NCBI GenBank assembly: GCA_013003335.1
Contig: JABDJT010000056.1
Span: 1-13,258, forward strand
Origin: Verrucomicrobiales bacterium
GTDB taxonomy: Bacteria > Verrucomicrobiota > Verrucomicrobiia > Verrucomicrobiales > DEV007
DNA: 13,258 bases
Direction of reading: 5' to 3'
In this document: positions 1-5,457 of the stretch, piece by piece
How positions within the stretch are numbered: position 1 is the first letter of the stretch
Layout: each line of letters starts with the position of its first letter
Notes under the pieces: model-generated
What the model saw: only the letters and a program-made list of their open reading frames with translations
What the model was told of the DNA's origin: nothing
The model's database searches: none
Program-made: the position numbers and the translations under genes

Positions 1-717
1 GTACTGGTTGATCTCCTTGAGGGTGCCGACCACCTCGTCTTTGAAATCGGAGGCCCGCAGGGGCAGGTAATCCGACCAGGTGTTCGAAATGGTGTGGCCT
101 TCCCGCAGGAAATAGAATAGGTAAATCGGAACGAGGAGCAGGCCCAGGAGGTAGCCGAAAAAGCCGAAGGCACCACGTAATTTCCCCCAGATCCACATCC
201 CGATTTTTTTTCCGATTTCCGGCCCCTCTTCGGAAAGCCAGGTTACGCCCTTTTCAGCGTATTTTTCGACCTCGGGAATGCCGAGTTTTTCCTGCAAATC
301 GCGATATCCATCATTGAAAAACTTCACCACGCGTCCCTGAATTTCTTCCCGGTTTTCGACGAATTCCTGGGCCTGGCCGAGTGTTGGAACGACCACAGCA
401 ATGACCAGTCCGGCCATGAAGAGAAGGAATGTGATGTAGACGACGAGCATGGCAATGCTGTGCTTCCACCTCCACTTTTTGGAGATCCAGATAATGACCG
501 GTTCCAGCAGGTAGGCGATGATCCCTGCGACGGCGAGGGGTACGAGGACCGGTTGCAGGTAGCTAAGCACTTCGCCCAGCATCATGATTGCTCCGACGGC
601 GATTGCGCCAATGAGGACGATTCCGAGGGCCGTGAGCGCGCTCCACAGAGTCTTTTTCTGAAACCGGGTGGGGATCGGTTTCAATTCGGTGTCAGGTGAT
701 GAATCGGGTTCGCTCAA
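1..717 (-). CDS. AI-2E family transporter (PerM/YdiK-like), N-terminal part, runs off left edge
   Basis: Multi-pass inner-membrane protein of the AI-2E/PerM exporter family; members have been linked to autoinducer-2 export or ion antiport, so the substrate here is unknown. The minus strand reads 239 codons with no stop to base 1, against about 350 residues usual for the family, so roughly the last third is outside the window. Visible features are a polar N-terminus (about 1-24), a hydrophobic pair of helices (about 26-68, including YLQPVLVPLAVAGIIAYLLEP, typical of the family), a third helix (about 82-103), a long amphipathic stretch (about 108-170), and another helix near 180-200. The start is uncertain. 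An in-frame TGA at 724-726 forces initiation downstream, and TTG at 715-717 is the first candidate; the first in-frame ATG falls inside the first helix. No Shine-Dalgarno sequence is visible. The gene is divergent from obg. Confidence 0.85.
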   Translation of the reverse strand, partial: MSEPDSSPDTELKPIPTRFQKKTLWSALTALGIVLIGAIAVGAIMMLGEVLSYLQPVLVPLAVAGIIAYLLEPVIIWISKKWRWKHSIAMLVVYITFLLFMAGLVIAVVVPTLGQAQEFVENREEIQGRVVKFFNDGYRDLQEKLGIPEVEKYAEKGVTWLSEEGPEIGKKIGMWIWGKLRGAFGFFGYLLGLLLVPIYLFYFLREGHTISNTWSDYLPLRASDFKDEVVGTLKEINQY

Positions 718-819
718 CGGGCTTCAAACTCGCATGGATCGTGCCCCGGCGGCAAGCAGGAATCGATTGCAAAACAGGGCAAAATTTGGAATAGCGGGAC
801 GGAAAAAAATTTTATTACA

Positions 820-832
820 AATTGTGAATAAC
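820..832. repeat. 13-bp repeat with DnaA-box-like 9-mer, copy 1
   Basis: The sequence AATTGTGAATAAC contains TGTGAATAA (823-831), the reverse complement of TTATTCACA, which fits the bacterial DnaA-box consensus TTATNCACA. It is followed by TGTGGGATAA (836-843 region), a near miss with one extra G. An identical 13-mer occurs at 1150-1162. The match is seen directly; DnaA binding is inference, and the motif could equally be an AT-rich promoter element. Confidence 0.4.
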
Positions 833-1149
833 TTGTGGGATAAACTGGGACTCCCAAGGTTTGAGTCTGGTTTTTCGACTCATCTTCCAGCGGATTTCAT
901 AGTTTCTGGAATTGAATGGAATGATCCGGAAAGGTAACCCGAAAAACATCCAACTGAGGCGATCACGTGGGCAAAAGCGACCTTGCCCAAGTAGAATATG
1001 GGTTGCAGGTGAACGCTAATGAATAGGCCGGTTCGATCCCGTCGGGTGAATTTTAAAAGGAATGTCAAAAATGTAGCAATCGACTCGAAATTTCACAAAA
1101 TCAGGAGTCAATCACAGCCGGAATTTTACGACCTCTGGTCAGGATTTTG

Positions 1150-1162
1150 AATTGTGAATAAC
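1150..1162. repeat. 13-bp repeat with DnaA-box-like 9-mer, copy 2
   Basis: This is an exact second copy of AATTGTGAATAAC, 330 bp downstream of the first in the same orientation and about 80 bp before the obg start codon. The TGTGAATAA part is 1153-1161. The shorter 9-mer ATTGTGAAT recurs at 5281-5289 upstream of rplS. Confidence 0.4.
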
Positions 1163-1242
1163 CTGGTAAAAAACCCGTTCGGCTTGACTTCCGGTCGTTC
1201 CCGCCGACCTCAAACAAATCCCAAATTTTTTTAGAAAAACCC

Positions 1243-2427
1243 ATGTTCGTCGACCACATCAAAATCCATGTCAAAGCCGGAGACGGCGGCGAAGGCTGCT
1301 CCAGTTTTCGGCGGGAAGCATTTGTTCCCAAAGGCGGTCCGGATGGTGGAGACGGAGGGGACGGGGGAGATGTTATTCTGCAGGTCGACCCGCATACGGA
1401 TAACCTGAAGGCCTTTTTCTACCAGCATCATTACAAGGCAGAGAAAGGCCAGCACGGCAAGGGAAGGAAGATGACCGGAAAATCCGGCAAGGATCTCGTG
1501 CTGAAAGTTCCGCCCGGCACGCTGGTTTTTCGCGCGGAAAATCCCAATGTGGCTGGCGGTTTGGATGACGATGAGGACTTCGAGTACGACGAGGAGGCAT
1601 TTGCGGATCAGGAGCCGAATTTGATCGGGAATGAGCTCGACGAAGAAGATTCCGACGCCGAAGGGGAGTTGGACGAAGACGAGGAAGTCGAAATCGAAGA
1701 GGAGAATGAGGAACTGGAAGAAAATTTCGACGAACCAATTGCTGATTTGACGGAGATCGGGGAAAAATTTGTACTCTGCACCGGAGGCACGGGCGGAAAA
1801 GGAAACTGGCACTACAGGTCCGATACGAACCAGGCACCGGTCGAAACCGGACCCTCAACGAAAGGGGGGGAAGGCTGGTTCTACCTCGAACTGCGAAAAA
1901 TCGCCGATGTCGGGCTCGTCGGATTCCCCAACGCCGGAAAATCGACGCTTTTGAATGCGCTTTCCAACGCCACGCCGAAAGTCGCGGCCTATCCATTCAC
2001 AACGCTGAAACCCATGGTCGGCGTCATGGAATTTCCCGGATTTCTCCGCGCCACGATGGCGGATATCCCGGGGCTGATTGAGGGCGCTCATCAAAATGTC
2101 GGCCTCGGTCACGAATTCCTGCGCCACATCACCCGCTGCCGCTTGCTGTTATTTGTCGTCGATGCCGCCGCGGTCGATCAGCGCGATCCAATCTCTGATA
2201 TCCAGAAACTGCGGACCGAGATCAAGTTGTATGACGAGGAACTCTCTGCCCGCCCGTGGTTTATCGTCGCCAACAAGATCGATTTGGAGGAGTCCGAACT
2301 GTTTCTCGACGCCCTGAAAAACCGCTTTCCAAAACAGGAAATCATTCCGATTTCCGCCGAAACGGGCGAGGGGCTCGACGAATTGCGCGAGAAACTGAAG
2401 GAATTAGTCGGGAAGCGTCCGGAGTAG
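1243..2427 (+). CDS. obg: GTPase Obg/CgtA with an acidic insertion in the Obg fold
   Basis: Essential ribosome-associated GTPase acting in 50S assembly, stress response and cell-cycle coordination. Residues 1-97 and about 165-215 form the glycine-rich Obg fold (FVDHIKIHVKAGDGGEGCSS, then GGPDGGDGGDGGDV). The G domain follows: G1 GFPNAGKST at 227-235, G2 PFTTL at 251-255, G3 DIPG at 274-277, G4 NKID at 344-347, G5 SAE at 371-373. There is no C-terminal OCT domain. The oddity is an insertion at about 98-164. Residues 108-164 contain 34 Asp/Glu out of 57 and no Lys or Arg; it replaces the short turn between PPGTLVF and IADLTEIGEKF. Total length is 394 residues, versus about 340 for an OCT-less Obg. 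ATG at 1243 starts exactly at the conserved MFVD; no Shine-Dalgarno is evident. obg usually follows rplU-rpmA, but here it stands alone. Confidence 0.96.
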   Translation: MFVDHIKIHVKAGDGGEGCSSFRREAFVPKGGPDGGDGGDGGDVILQVDPHTDNLKAFFYQHHYKAEKGQHGKGRKMTGKSGKDLVLKVPPGTLVFRAENPNVAGGLDDDEDFEYDEEAFADQEPNLIGNELDEEDSDAEGELDEDEEVEIEEENEELEENFDEPIADLTEIGEKFVLCTGGTGGKGNWHYRSDTNQAPVETGPSTKGGEGWFYLELRKIADVGLVGFPNAGKSTLLNALSNATPKVAAYPFTTLKPMVGVMEFPGFLRATMADIPGLIEGAHQNVGLGHEFLRHITRCRLLLFVVDAAAVDQRDPISDIQKLRTEIKLYDEELSARPWFIVANKIDLEESELFLDALKNRFPKQEIIPISAETGEGLDELREKLKELVGKRPE

Positions 2428-2439
2428 GAACGGCGAAAA

Positions 2440-2484
2440 AAGAACAGACAGGGTGTGTTCGCCGAACCAACCCTGTTCATTCTT
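2440..2484. repeat. Intergenic palindromic hairpin repeat, copy 1
   Basis: The 29-nt core is 2448-2476. Outer arms ACAGGGT (2448-2454) and ACCCTGT (2470-2476) pair over 7 bp. Inner arms GTTC (2457-2460) and GAAC (2464-2467) pair around a GCC loop. A distal stem AAGAA/TTCTT (2440-2444 and 2480-2484) adds 5 bp after a short mismatched stretch. The core matches copy 3 at 27 of 29 positions. It begins 13 bp after the obg stop codon. Confidence 0.75.
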
Positions 2485-2486
2485 AT

Positions 2487-2554
2487 CAGGGTCATCATAC
2501 GGGAGCCGGTCTCCGGCTGTCCTCAGATCGCGGACAAGTCCGCTTCTGACCCTG
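2487..2554. repeat. Branched inverted-repeat element (closing stem plus two hairpins)
   Basis: CAGGGTC (2487-2493) pairs with GACCCTG (2548-2554). Between them are two perfect hairpins: AGCCGG/CCGGCT (2504-2509 and 2513-2518, loop TCT) and GCGGAC/GTCCGC (2530-2535 and 2538-2543). The predicted single-strand fold is a three-way junction. The closing stem resembles the outer arms of the neighbouring hairpin repeat. Function is unknown; it could be a terminator, a structured RNA or a relic of a repeat element. Confidence 0.55.
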
Positions 2555-2577
2555 TTGTTTGTAACCCCTTGTCCGGA

Positions 2578-3054
2578 CTACTTTTTCTTTTTCTTGCGAT
2601 AAGGGTCGCCTTCCTCGGTTTCGAGCCGGAGTTTGTTCACGTCGTACCCGCGTTTCTTGTACCAATCGATCGAATGATAGCCTTTCGGCTTCACCTTCGA
2701 ACCGGTGCTGCCGCCCGTGATACGATAGGATCCGGGGCGGTGAACGAGGTTTTTCTCCGGCTCCCGATGATCGGAGTGATCATGCGCACGGTGGTTGTGA
2801 TACCGGTGGTAGTCATGATGACGATGACTCAGGGGAGAGGCGTAGGGGTGACGTCTGTAGCTGTCGTAAAGTCCCGGCGAATAACGACCCGGATAGTAGG
2901 ATGGTGAAAATCCGCGGGTGTCGCGATAAACATGTGGCCGAGCGGTGCCATAACTGGAGCTGGTCGCGTAGCCGGAGGATTCGTAAACCACGCAGGACGG
3001 CAGGAGAACGCTGGCGGCTGCGGAAAGGATGAGGGGGAGGAGGATTCTTTTCAT
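2578..3054 (-). CDS. Putative His/Tyr-rich lipoprotein with a poly-Lys C-terminus
   Basis: I do not recognise a family for this protein. The 158-residue product has an N-terminal signal (MKRILLPLILSAAASVLLPS) followed by Cys21, which fits a lipobox (LPSC; Pro at -2 is unusual), so it is probably a lipidated envelope protein. Residues about 22-75 are rich in Tyr, Ser and Arg. Residues about 76-105 are rich in His alternating with Asp/Arg/Tyr, which might bind metal. The C-terminal part (about 118-150) contains GYHSIDWYKKRGYDVNKL, and the protein ends in six lysines. ATG at 3054 gives a well-formed signal sequence. No Shine-Dalgarno is visible. The gene converges on obg. The plus-strand frame over the same bases shows no such organisation. 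Confidence 0.65.
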   Translation of the reverse strand: MKRILLPLILSAAASVLLPSCVVYESSGYATSSSYGTARPHVYRDTRGFSPSYYPGRYSPGLYDSYRRHPYASPLSHRHHDYHRYHNHRAHDHSDHREPEKNLVHRPGSYRITGGSTGSKVKPKGYHSIDWYKKRGYDVNKLRLETEEGDPYRKKKKK

Positions 3055-3149
3055 AAAAAACAGCGAGTCCGGAAGATTGGACGTTCATTTTAGCCTGCCA
3101 TGCAGATTTTTTCCCAAAAAATCAACCGCGGGTGCGCTACAGTGCTGCG

Positions 3150-4391
3150 ATGCAAATTAACGGCTGGTTTTTCTTCATCGTCATCGCCCTCGTAATCCTG
3201 TGGAAGGTCGATTATTTCACGACGCTGCTGAACCTGAAATCGCTCAGCCCGGAAGTGCCGAAGGGATTCGAAGACACTTTCGATGCAGAAACTTACGAGC
3301 AGTCACAGGAATACACGCGCTCGCGAGCCGTGTTCGGAGTCGCGGAGAGCGTGTTCAGCCTCGTGCTGTTCTTCGTGTTTTGGTGGCTCGGCGGATTCGG
3401 CTGGCTGGACAGCTGGGTTCGCGGATTCAATCAGGGACCGATCATGAGCGGGCTGATTTTTATCGGCGTGCTCTACGTCGCATTCAGTCTCGTGACGATG
3501 CCCTTCCAGATTTACAGCATCTTCGGGATCGAGGAGAAATTCGGATTCAACAAAATGTCTTTTGGTCTGTATTTGGCCGATCAGGCAAAAGGATATCTGC
3601 TTGCGGCGGTGATCGGCCTTCCAATTCTCGCGCTGATCCTGTGGATTTTCCAGGCCGTGCCGCACGCCTGGCTGTGGGGATGGGGCGCGACGACGGCTTT
3701 TTCCCTCCTGCTCGCCTATGTCGCGCCCACGCTGATCCTGCCGTTGTTCAACAAATTCGAACCGCTCGAGGACGGAGAATTGAAAAGCGAGATTCACGCC
3801 ATGGCGGAGAAATGCGATTACCCGCTCAAGGAGGTAACGCAAATGGACGGCTCAAAACGATCCACGAAATCGAATGCATTTTTCACCGGATTCGGAAACA
3901 ACAAGCGGATCGCGCTGTTCGACACGTTGATCGCAAAACACACCGTTCCCGAGTTGGTCGCCGTGTTGGCTCATGAAATCGGGCACTTCAAAAAACGGCA
4001 CATCGTCAAAGGCATGGTCATCAGCATCCTCACGACCGGCGTGTTGTTTTTCCTGCTCGGTCGAATGATGGAAAACCGCAGCCTGTTCGATGCATTCGGC
4101 GTCGAGCAGACCTCGGTCTACGTCTCGCTGGTATTGTTCGGCATCCTGATGCAGCCGTTCGGGCAGATTCTCGGTGTGGCAGGAAATGCCCTGAGTCGGA
4201 AACATGAATTCGAAGCCGACGCCTACGCGGCAAAAGTTACGGGTGAACCGGATGCGATGATTTCCGCTTTGAAAACCCTCAGCAAAGACAATCTCAGCAA
4301 CCTCACACCTCATCCGGCCTACGTCTTTTTAAACTACACCCACCCGCCGGTGCCGGAACGAATTGCGGCGCTGCGCGGAACCGCGCCATGA
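3150..4391 (+). CDS. M48 family metallopeptidase, Ste24/CAAX protease-1 type
   Basis: Integral-membrane zinc endopeptidase of the Ste24/HtpX superfamily, with the N-terminal transmembrane M48_N region typical of Ste24. It cleaves proteins in or near the membrane; the bacterial substrate is unknown. Numbering from ATG 3150 (413 residues): hydrophobic helices near 4-20, 63-82, 99-120, 148-168, 175-198, 287-305 and 322-345. The signature NAFFTGFGNNKRIALFDTLI starts near 242. The zinc site is HEIGH at 275-279 plus EADAY from Glu355. The C-terminal THPPVPERI is characteristic. An in-frame GTG at 3132 would add six residues; ATG 3150 is preferred because it gives a normal N-terminus. The stop overlaps the next start (ATGA at 4388-4391), so the two genes are translationally coupled. 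Confidence 0.93.
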   Translation: MQINGWFFFIVIALVILWKVDYFTTLLNLKSLSPEVPKGFEDTFDAETYEQSQEYTRSRAVFGVAESVFSLVLFFVFWWLGGFGWLDSWVRGFNQGPIMSGLIFIGVLYVAFSLVTMPFQIYSIFGIEEKFGFNKMSFGLYLADQAKGYLLAAVIGLPILALILWIFQAVPHAWLWGWGATTAFSLLLAYVAPTLILPLFNKFEPLEDGELKSEIHAMAEKCDYPLKEVTQMDGSKRSTKSNAFFTGFGNNKRIALFDTLIAKHTVPELVAVLAHEIGHFKKRHIVKGMVISILTTGVLFFLLGRMMENRSLFDAFGVEQTSVYVSLVLFGILMQPFGQILGVAGNALSRKHEFEADAYAAKVTGEPDAMISALKTLSKDNLSNLTPHPAYVFLNYTHPPVPERIAALRGTAP

Positions 4392-4879
4392 ATGCCCTGC
4401 CGAATATCAAGGACGACGTGTTTCAACTCACGCCCGAACTGCTCGAAACCGGTCTCGCTGCGTCACGGGAAAGCCCGCGCCGGCGAATGATTCTGCCGAT
4501 CCACCGCCGCCAGGATGATCTTGTGCAGCGGATGCTGAATTTTCTCCAGCCCGGAACGTACATCCAACCGCATCTCCATCAGCGCGAGTCCGCCACCGAG
4601 ACGATTTTTGTGATTCGCGGGCGCCTCGGATTTATCCTGTTCGACAATCGCGGTAGCGAAACCTCGGCCACCATGCTCGAACCGGGCGATTTGATCGACA
4701 TCGAACCCGACATCTGGCACGGGATGGTGTGTCTCGAGCAGGATACCGTGATCCTGGAGATCAAGCGCGGTCCCTACGATGAAATCGAAGACAAAACCTT
4801 CGCCGACTGGGCGCCGGGGGAGAACGATGGAGAGATCACCGCGAAATATTACGCCTACCTCGAAGCGATGTTTCCGTGA
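4388..4879 (+). CDS. WbuC family cupin-fold metalloprotein
   Basis: A 163-residue single-domain cupin. The metal-site motif is PHLHQRESATETIFVIRG (about residues 60-77), supplying two His and a Glu. A second cupin motif is PGDLIDIEPDIWHGMV (about 99-114), supplying the last His. The family-specific tail, LEIKRGPYDEIEDKTFADWAP from about 121, matches what I know of WbuC proteins (GPYD..TDK.FA.WAP). WbuC is named from E. coli O-antigen clusters, but its reaction is unknown, and no O-antigen genes are nearby. The ATGA overlap with the M48 protease gene suggests co-expression. The stop lies 6 bp from the convergent rplS stop. Confidence 0.85.
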   Translation: MNALPNIKDDVFQLTPELLETGLAASRESPRRRMILPIHRRQDDLVQRMLNFLQPGTYIQPHLHQRESATETIFVIRGRLGFILFDNRGSETSATMLEPGDLIDIEPDIWHGMVCLEQDTVILEIKRGPYDEIEDKTFADWAPGENDGEITAKYYAYLEAMFP

Positions 4880-4885
4880 GCAGAA

Positions 4886-5236
4886 TCAGCCTTGCTCGGC
4901 CGCTCTCACGTTGGTCGCCTTCTTGCCGAGGCGATCACGAAGATAATGCAACTTCGCACGGCGGACTTTGCCGCGCTTGAGAATCTCGATTTTCGCAACC
5001 TTCGGTGAATGAAGCTGGAACACGCGTTCCACACCCACTCCGTTGGAAATTTTCCGCACTGTGAACGCCTGGTTGACTCCCGTTCCGCCACGAGCAATCA
5101 CGATTCCTTTGAAAATCTGGATCCGCTCTTTGCCGCCCTCAACCACGCGGGAGTGCACATCGACCGTATCGCCCGGACCGAACTCGGGGACGTCGTCTTT
5201 CATTTGTTCGCGTTCGATTTTGTCGATCACGTTCAT
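4886..5236 (-). CDS. rplS: 50S ribosomal protein L19
   Basis: Ribosomal protein at the interface of the 30S and 50S subunits. Its 116 residues match the usual family length (about 115). Recognisable blocks are FGPGDTVDVHSRVVEGGKER, IQIFKGIVIARGG, SNGVGVERVFQLHSPKV, and the C-terminal basic block GKVRRAKLHYLRDRLGKKA. rplS normally sits in rpsP-rimM-trmD-rplS. Here nothing follows on the same strand (the next gene is convergent after 6 bp) and the upstream gene is divergent, so it appears to be monocistronic. ATG 5236 lacks an obvious Shine-Dalgarno. Confidence 0.97.
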   Translation of the reverse strand: MNVIDKIEREQMKDDVPEFGPGDTVDVHSRVVEGGKERIQIFKGIVIARGGTGVNQAFTVRKISNGVGVERVFQLHSPKVAKIEILKRGKVRRAKLHYLRDRLGKKATNVRAAEQG

Positions 5237-5374
5237 GGCTCAAAAATGCGTTTACTGGTTCAAAATGGCGCAACCCCCTGATTGTGAATTTATTGCACCA
5301 GCCTCCGGTTTCAGCCGGCAGGCGAAAGGGGATGGATTTATCGTTCAATTCCCTGATTTTTCAAGGAAATGGTG

Positions 5375-5400
5375 CGGTTTTTTCAGAATTGGAAAAACCG
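5375..5400. repeat. AT-rich inverted repeat CGGTTTTT/AAAAACCG
   Basis: Perfect 8-bp arms (5375-5382 and 5393-5400) are separated by 10 nt, in the rplS/DUF1549 divergent region. It is not followed by a T-run on either strand, so a terminator is unlikely. It could be an operator or a structured leader element. Chance is possible for such simple arms. Confidence 0.35.
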
Positions 5401-5411
5401 TCGTTTCAGAT

Positions 5412-5450
5412 CGAACAGGGTTAGTTTGGCAAACTTACCCTGTTGGTTCG
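5412..5450. repeat. Intergenic palindromic hairpin repeat, copy 2 (opposite orientation)
   Basis: The core is 5415-5443, with arms ACAGGGT (5415-5421) and ACCCTGT (5437-5443), and an inner stem GTTT/AAAC (5424-5427 and 5431-5434) around GGC. Relative to copies 1 and 3 it lies in the opposite orientation (loop GCC on the minus strand). It matches copy 3 at 26 of 29 core positions. An outer CGAA/TTCG extension is present with a 4-nt bulge. It lies between divergent genes, ending 8 bp before ATG 5458, so it cannot be a simple terminator. Confidence 0.7.
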
Positions 5451-5457
5451 TACGCGC

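Larger units (their letters stand above)
718..1242. other. 525-bp divergent intergenic region (transporter / obg)
   Basis: No credible coding frame was found. The region must carry the promoters of both flanking genes, but I could not place a -35/-10 pair with confidence; TTGACT at 1184-1189 has no good -10 partner. It holds two copies of a DnaA-box-like repeat (820-832 and 1150-1162). It also has a perfect 7-bp inverted repeat, TGGGCAA/TTGCCCA, at 968-974 and 983-989, overlapping a CACGTG palindrome at 964-969. A short GACTC/GAGTC/GACTC alternation lies at 849-881. The DNA is clearly more AT-rich than the flanking genes, especially around 800-845 and 1140-1240. Confidence 0.6.
2428..2577. 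other. 150-bp convergent gap obg / lipoprotein, filled with inverted repeats
   Basis: Almost the whole gap is structured: hairpin repeat copy 1 (2440-2484), then a branched inverted-repeat element (2487-2554). It is the natural place for the terminators of both converging genes. Read on the minus strand, hairpin copy 1 is followed by six T (2441-2436), so it can serve as an intrinsic terminator for the lipoprotein gene. On the plus strand the T-run is weak. Confidence 0.55.
5237..5457. other. 221-bp divergent intergenic region (rplS / DUF1549 gene)
   Basis: No coding frame is supported. Several inverted repeats crowd the interval. GCCT-CCGG / CCGG-c-AGGC lies at 5301-5323. CGGTTTTT/AAAAACCG lies at 5375-5382 and 5393-5400. 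Hairpin repeat copy 2 is centred at 5429. The 9-mer ATTGTGAAT, shared with the obg upstream region, is at 5281-5289. Promoters for both genes must lie here, but I could not define them. Confidence 0.5.

Noticed and set aside
1027..1050. Possible tRNA T-arm (GGCCGGTTCGATCCCGTC region)
   Set aside because: The GTTCGATC loop and four of five stem pairs look right. However, no matching acceptor strand, D-arm or anticodon arm exists in the 75 nt upstream, so it is probably chance.
820..1162. Replication origin in the obg upstream gap
   Set aside because: Only two DnaA-like boxes 330 bp apart, and no dnaA, dnaN, gyrB or parAB genes in the window.
1184..1213. Sigma-70 promoter for obg (TTGACT at 1184-1189)
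   Set aside because: No acceptable -10 hexamer 16-18 bp downstream; the spacing region is GC-rich up to 1210.
1231..1996. Long minus-strand open frames opposite obg
   Set aside because: They are antisense shadows of a clear obg gene. Their serine/arginine-rich composition comes from the acidic GAN codons of the insertion.
2455..2907. 150-codon plus-strand frame over the lipoprotein gene
   Set aside because: It starts inside hairpin repeat copy 1, has no domain-like content, and conflicts with a minus-strand gene that has a clean signal sequence and lipobox.
3132..3149. GTG 3132 as start of the M48 protease
   Set aside because: It adds only six polar residues before the hydrophobic N-terminus. 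ATG 3150 is the simpler start.
4876..4909. Terminator bridging the WbuC and rplS stops (GTGAG/CTCAC)
   Set aside because: Only a 5-bp stem with a 24-nt loop and no T-run on either strand.
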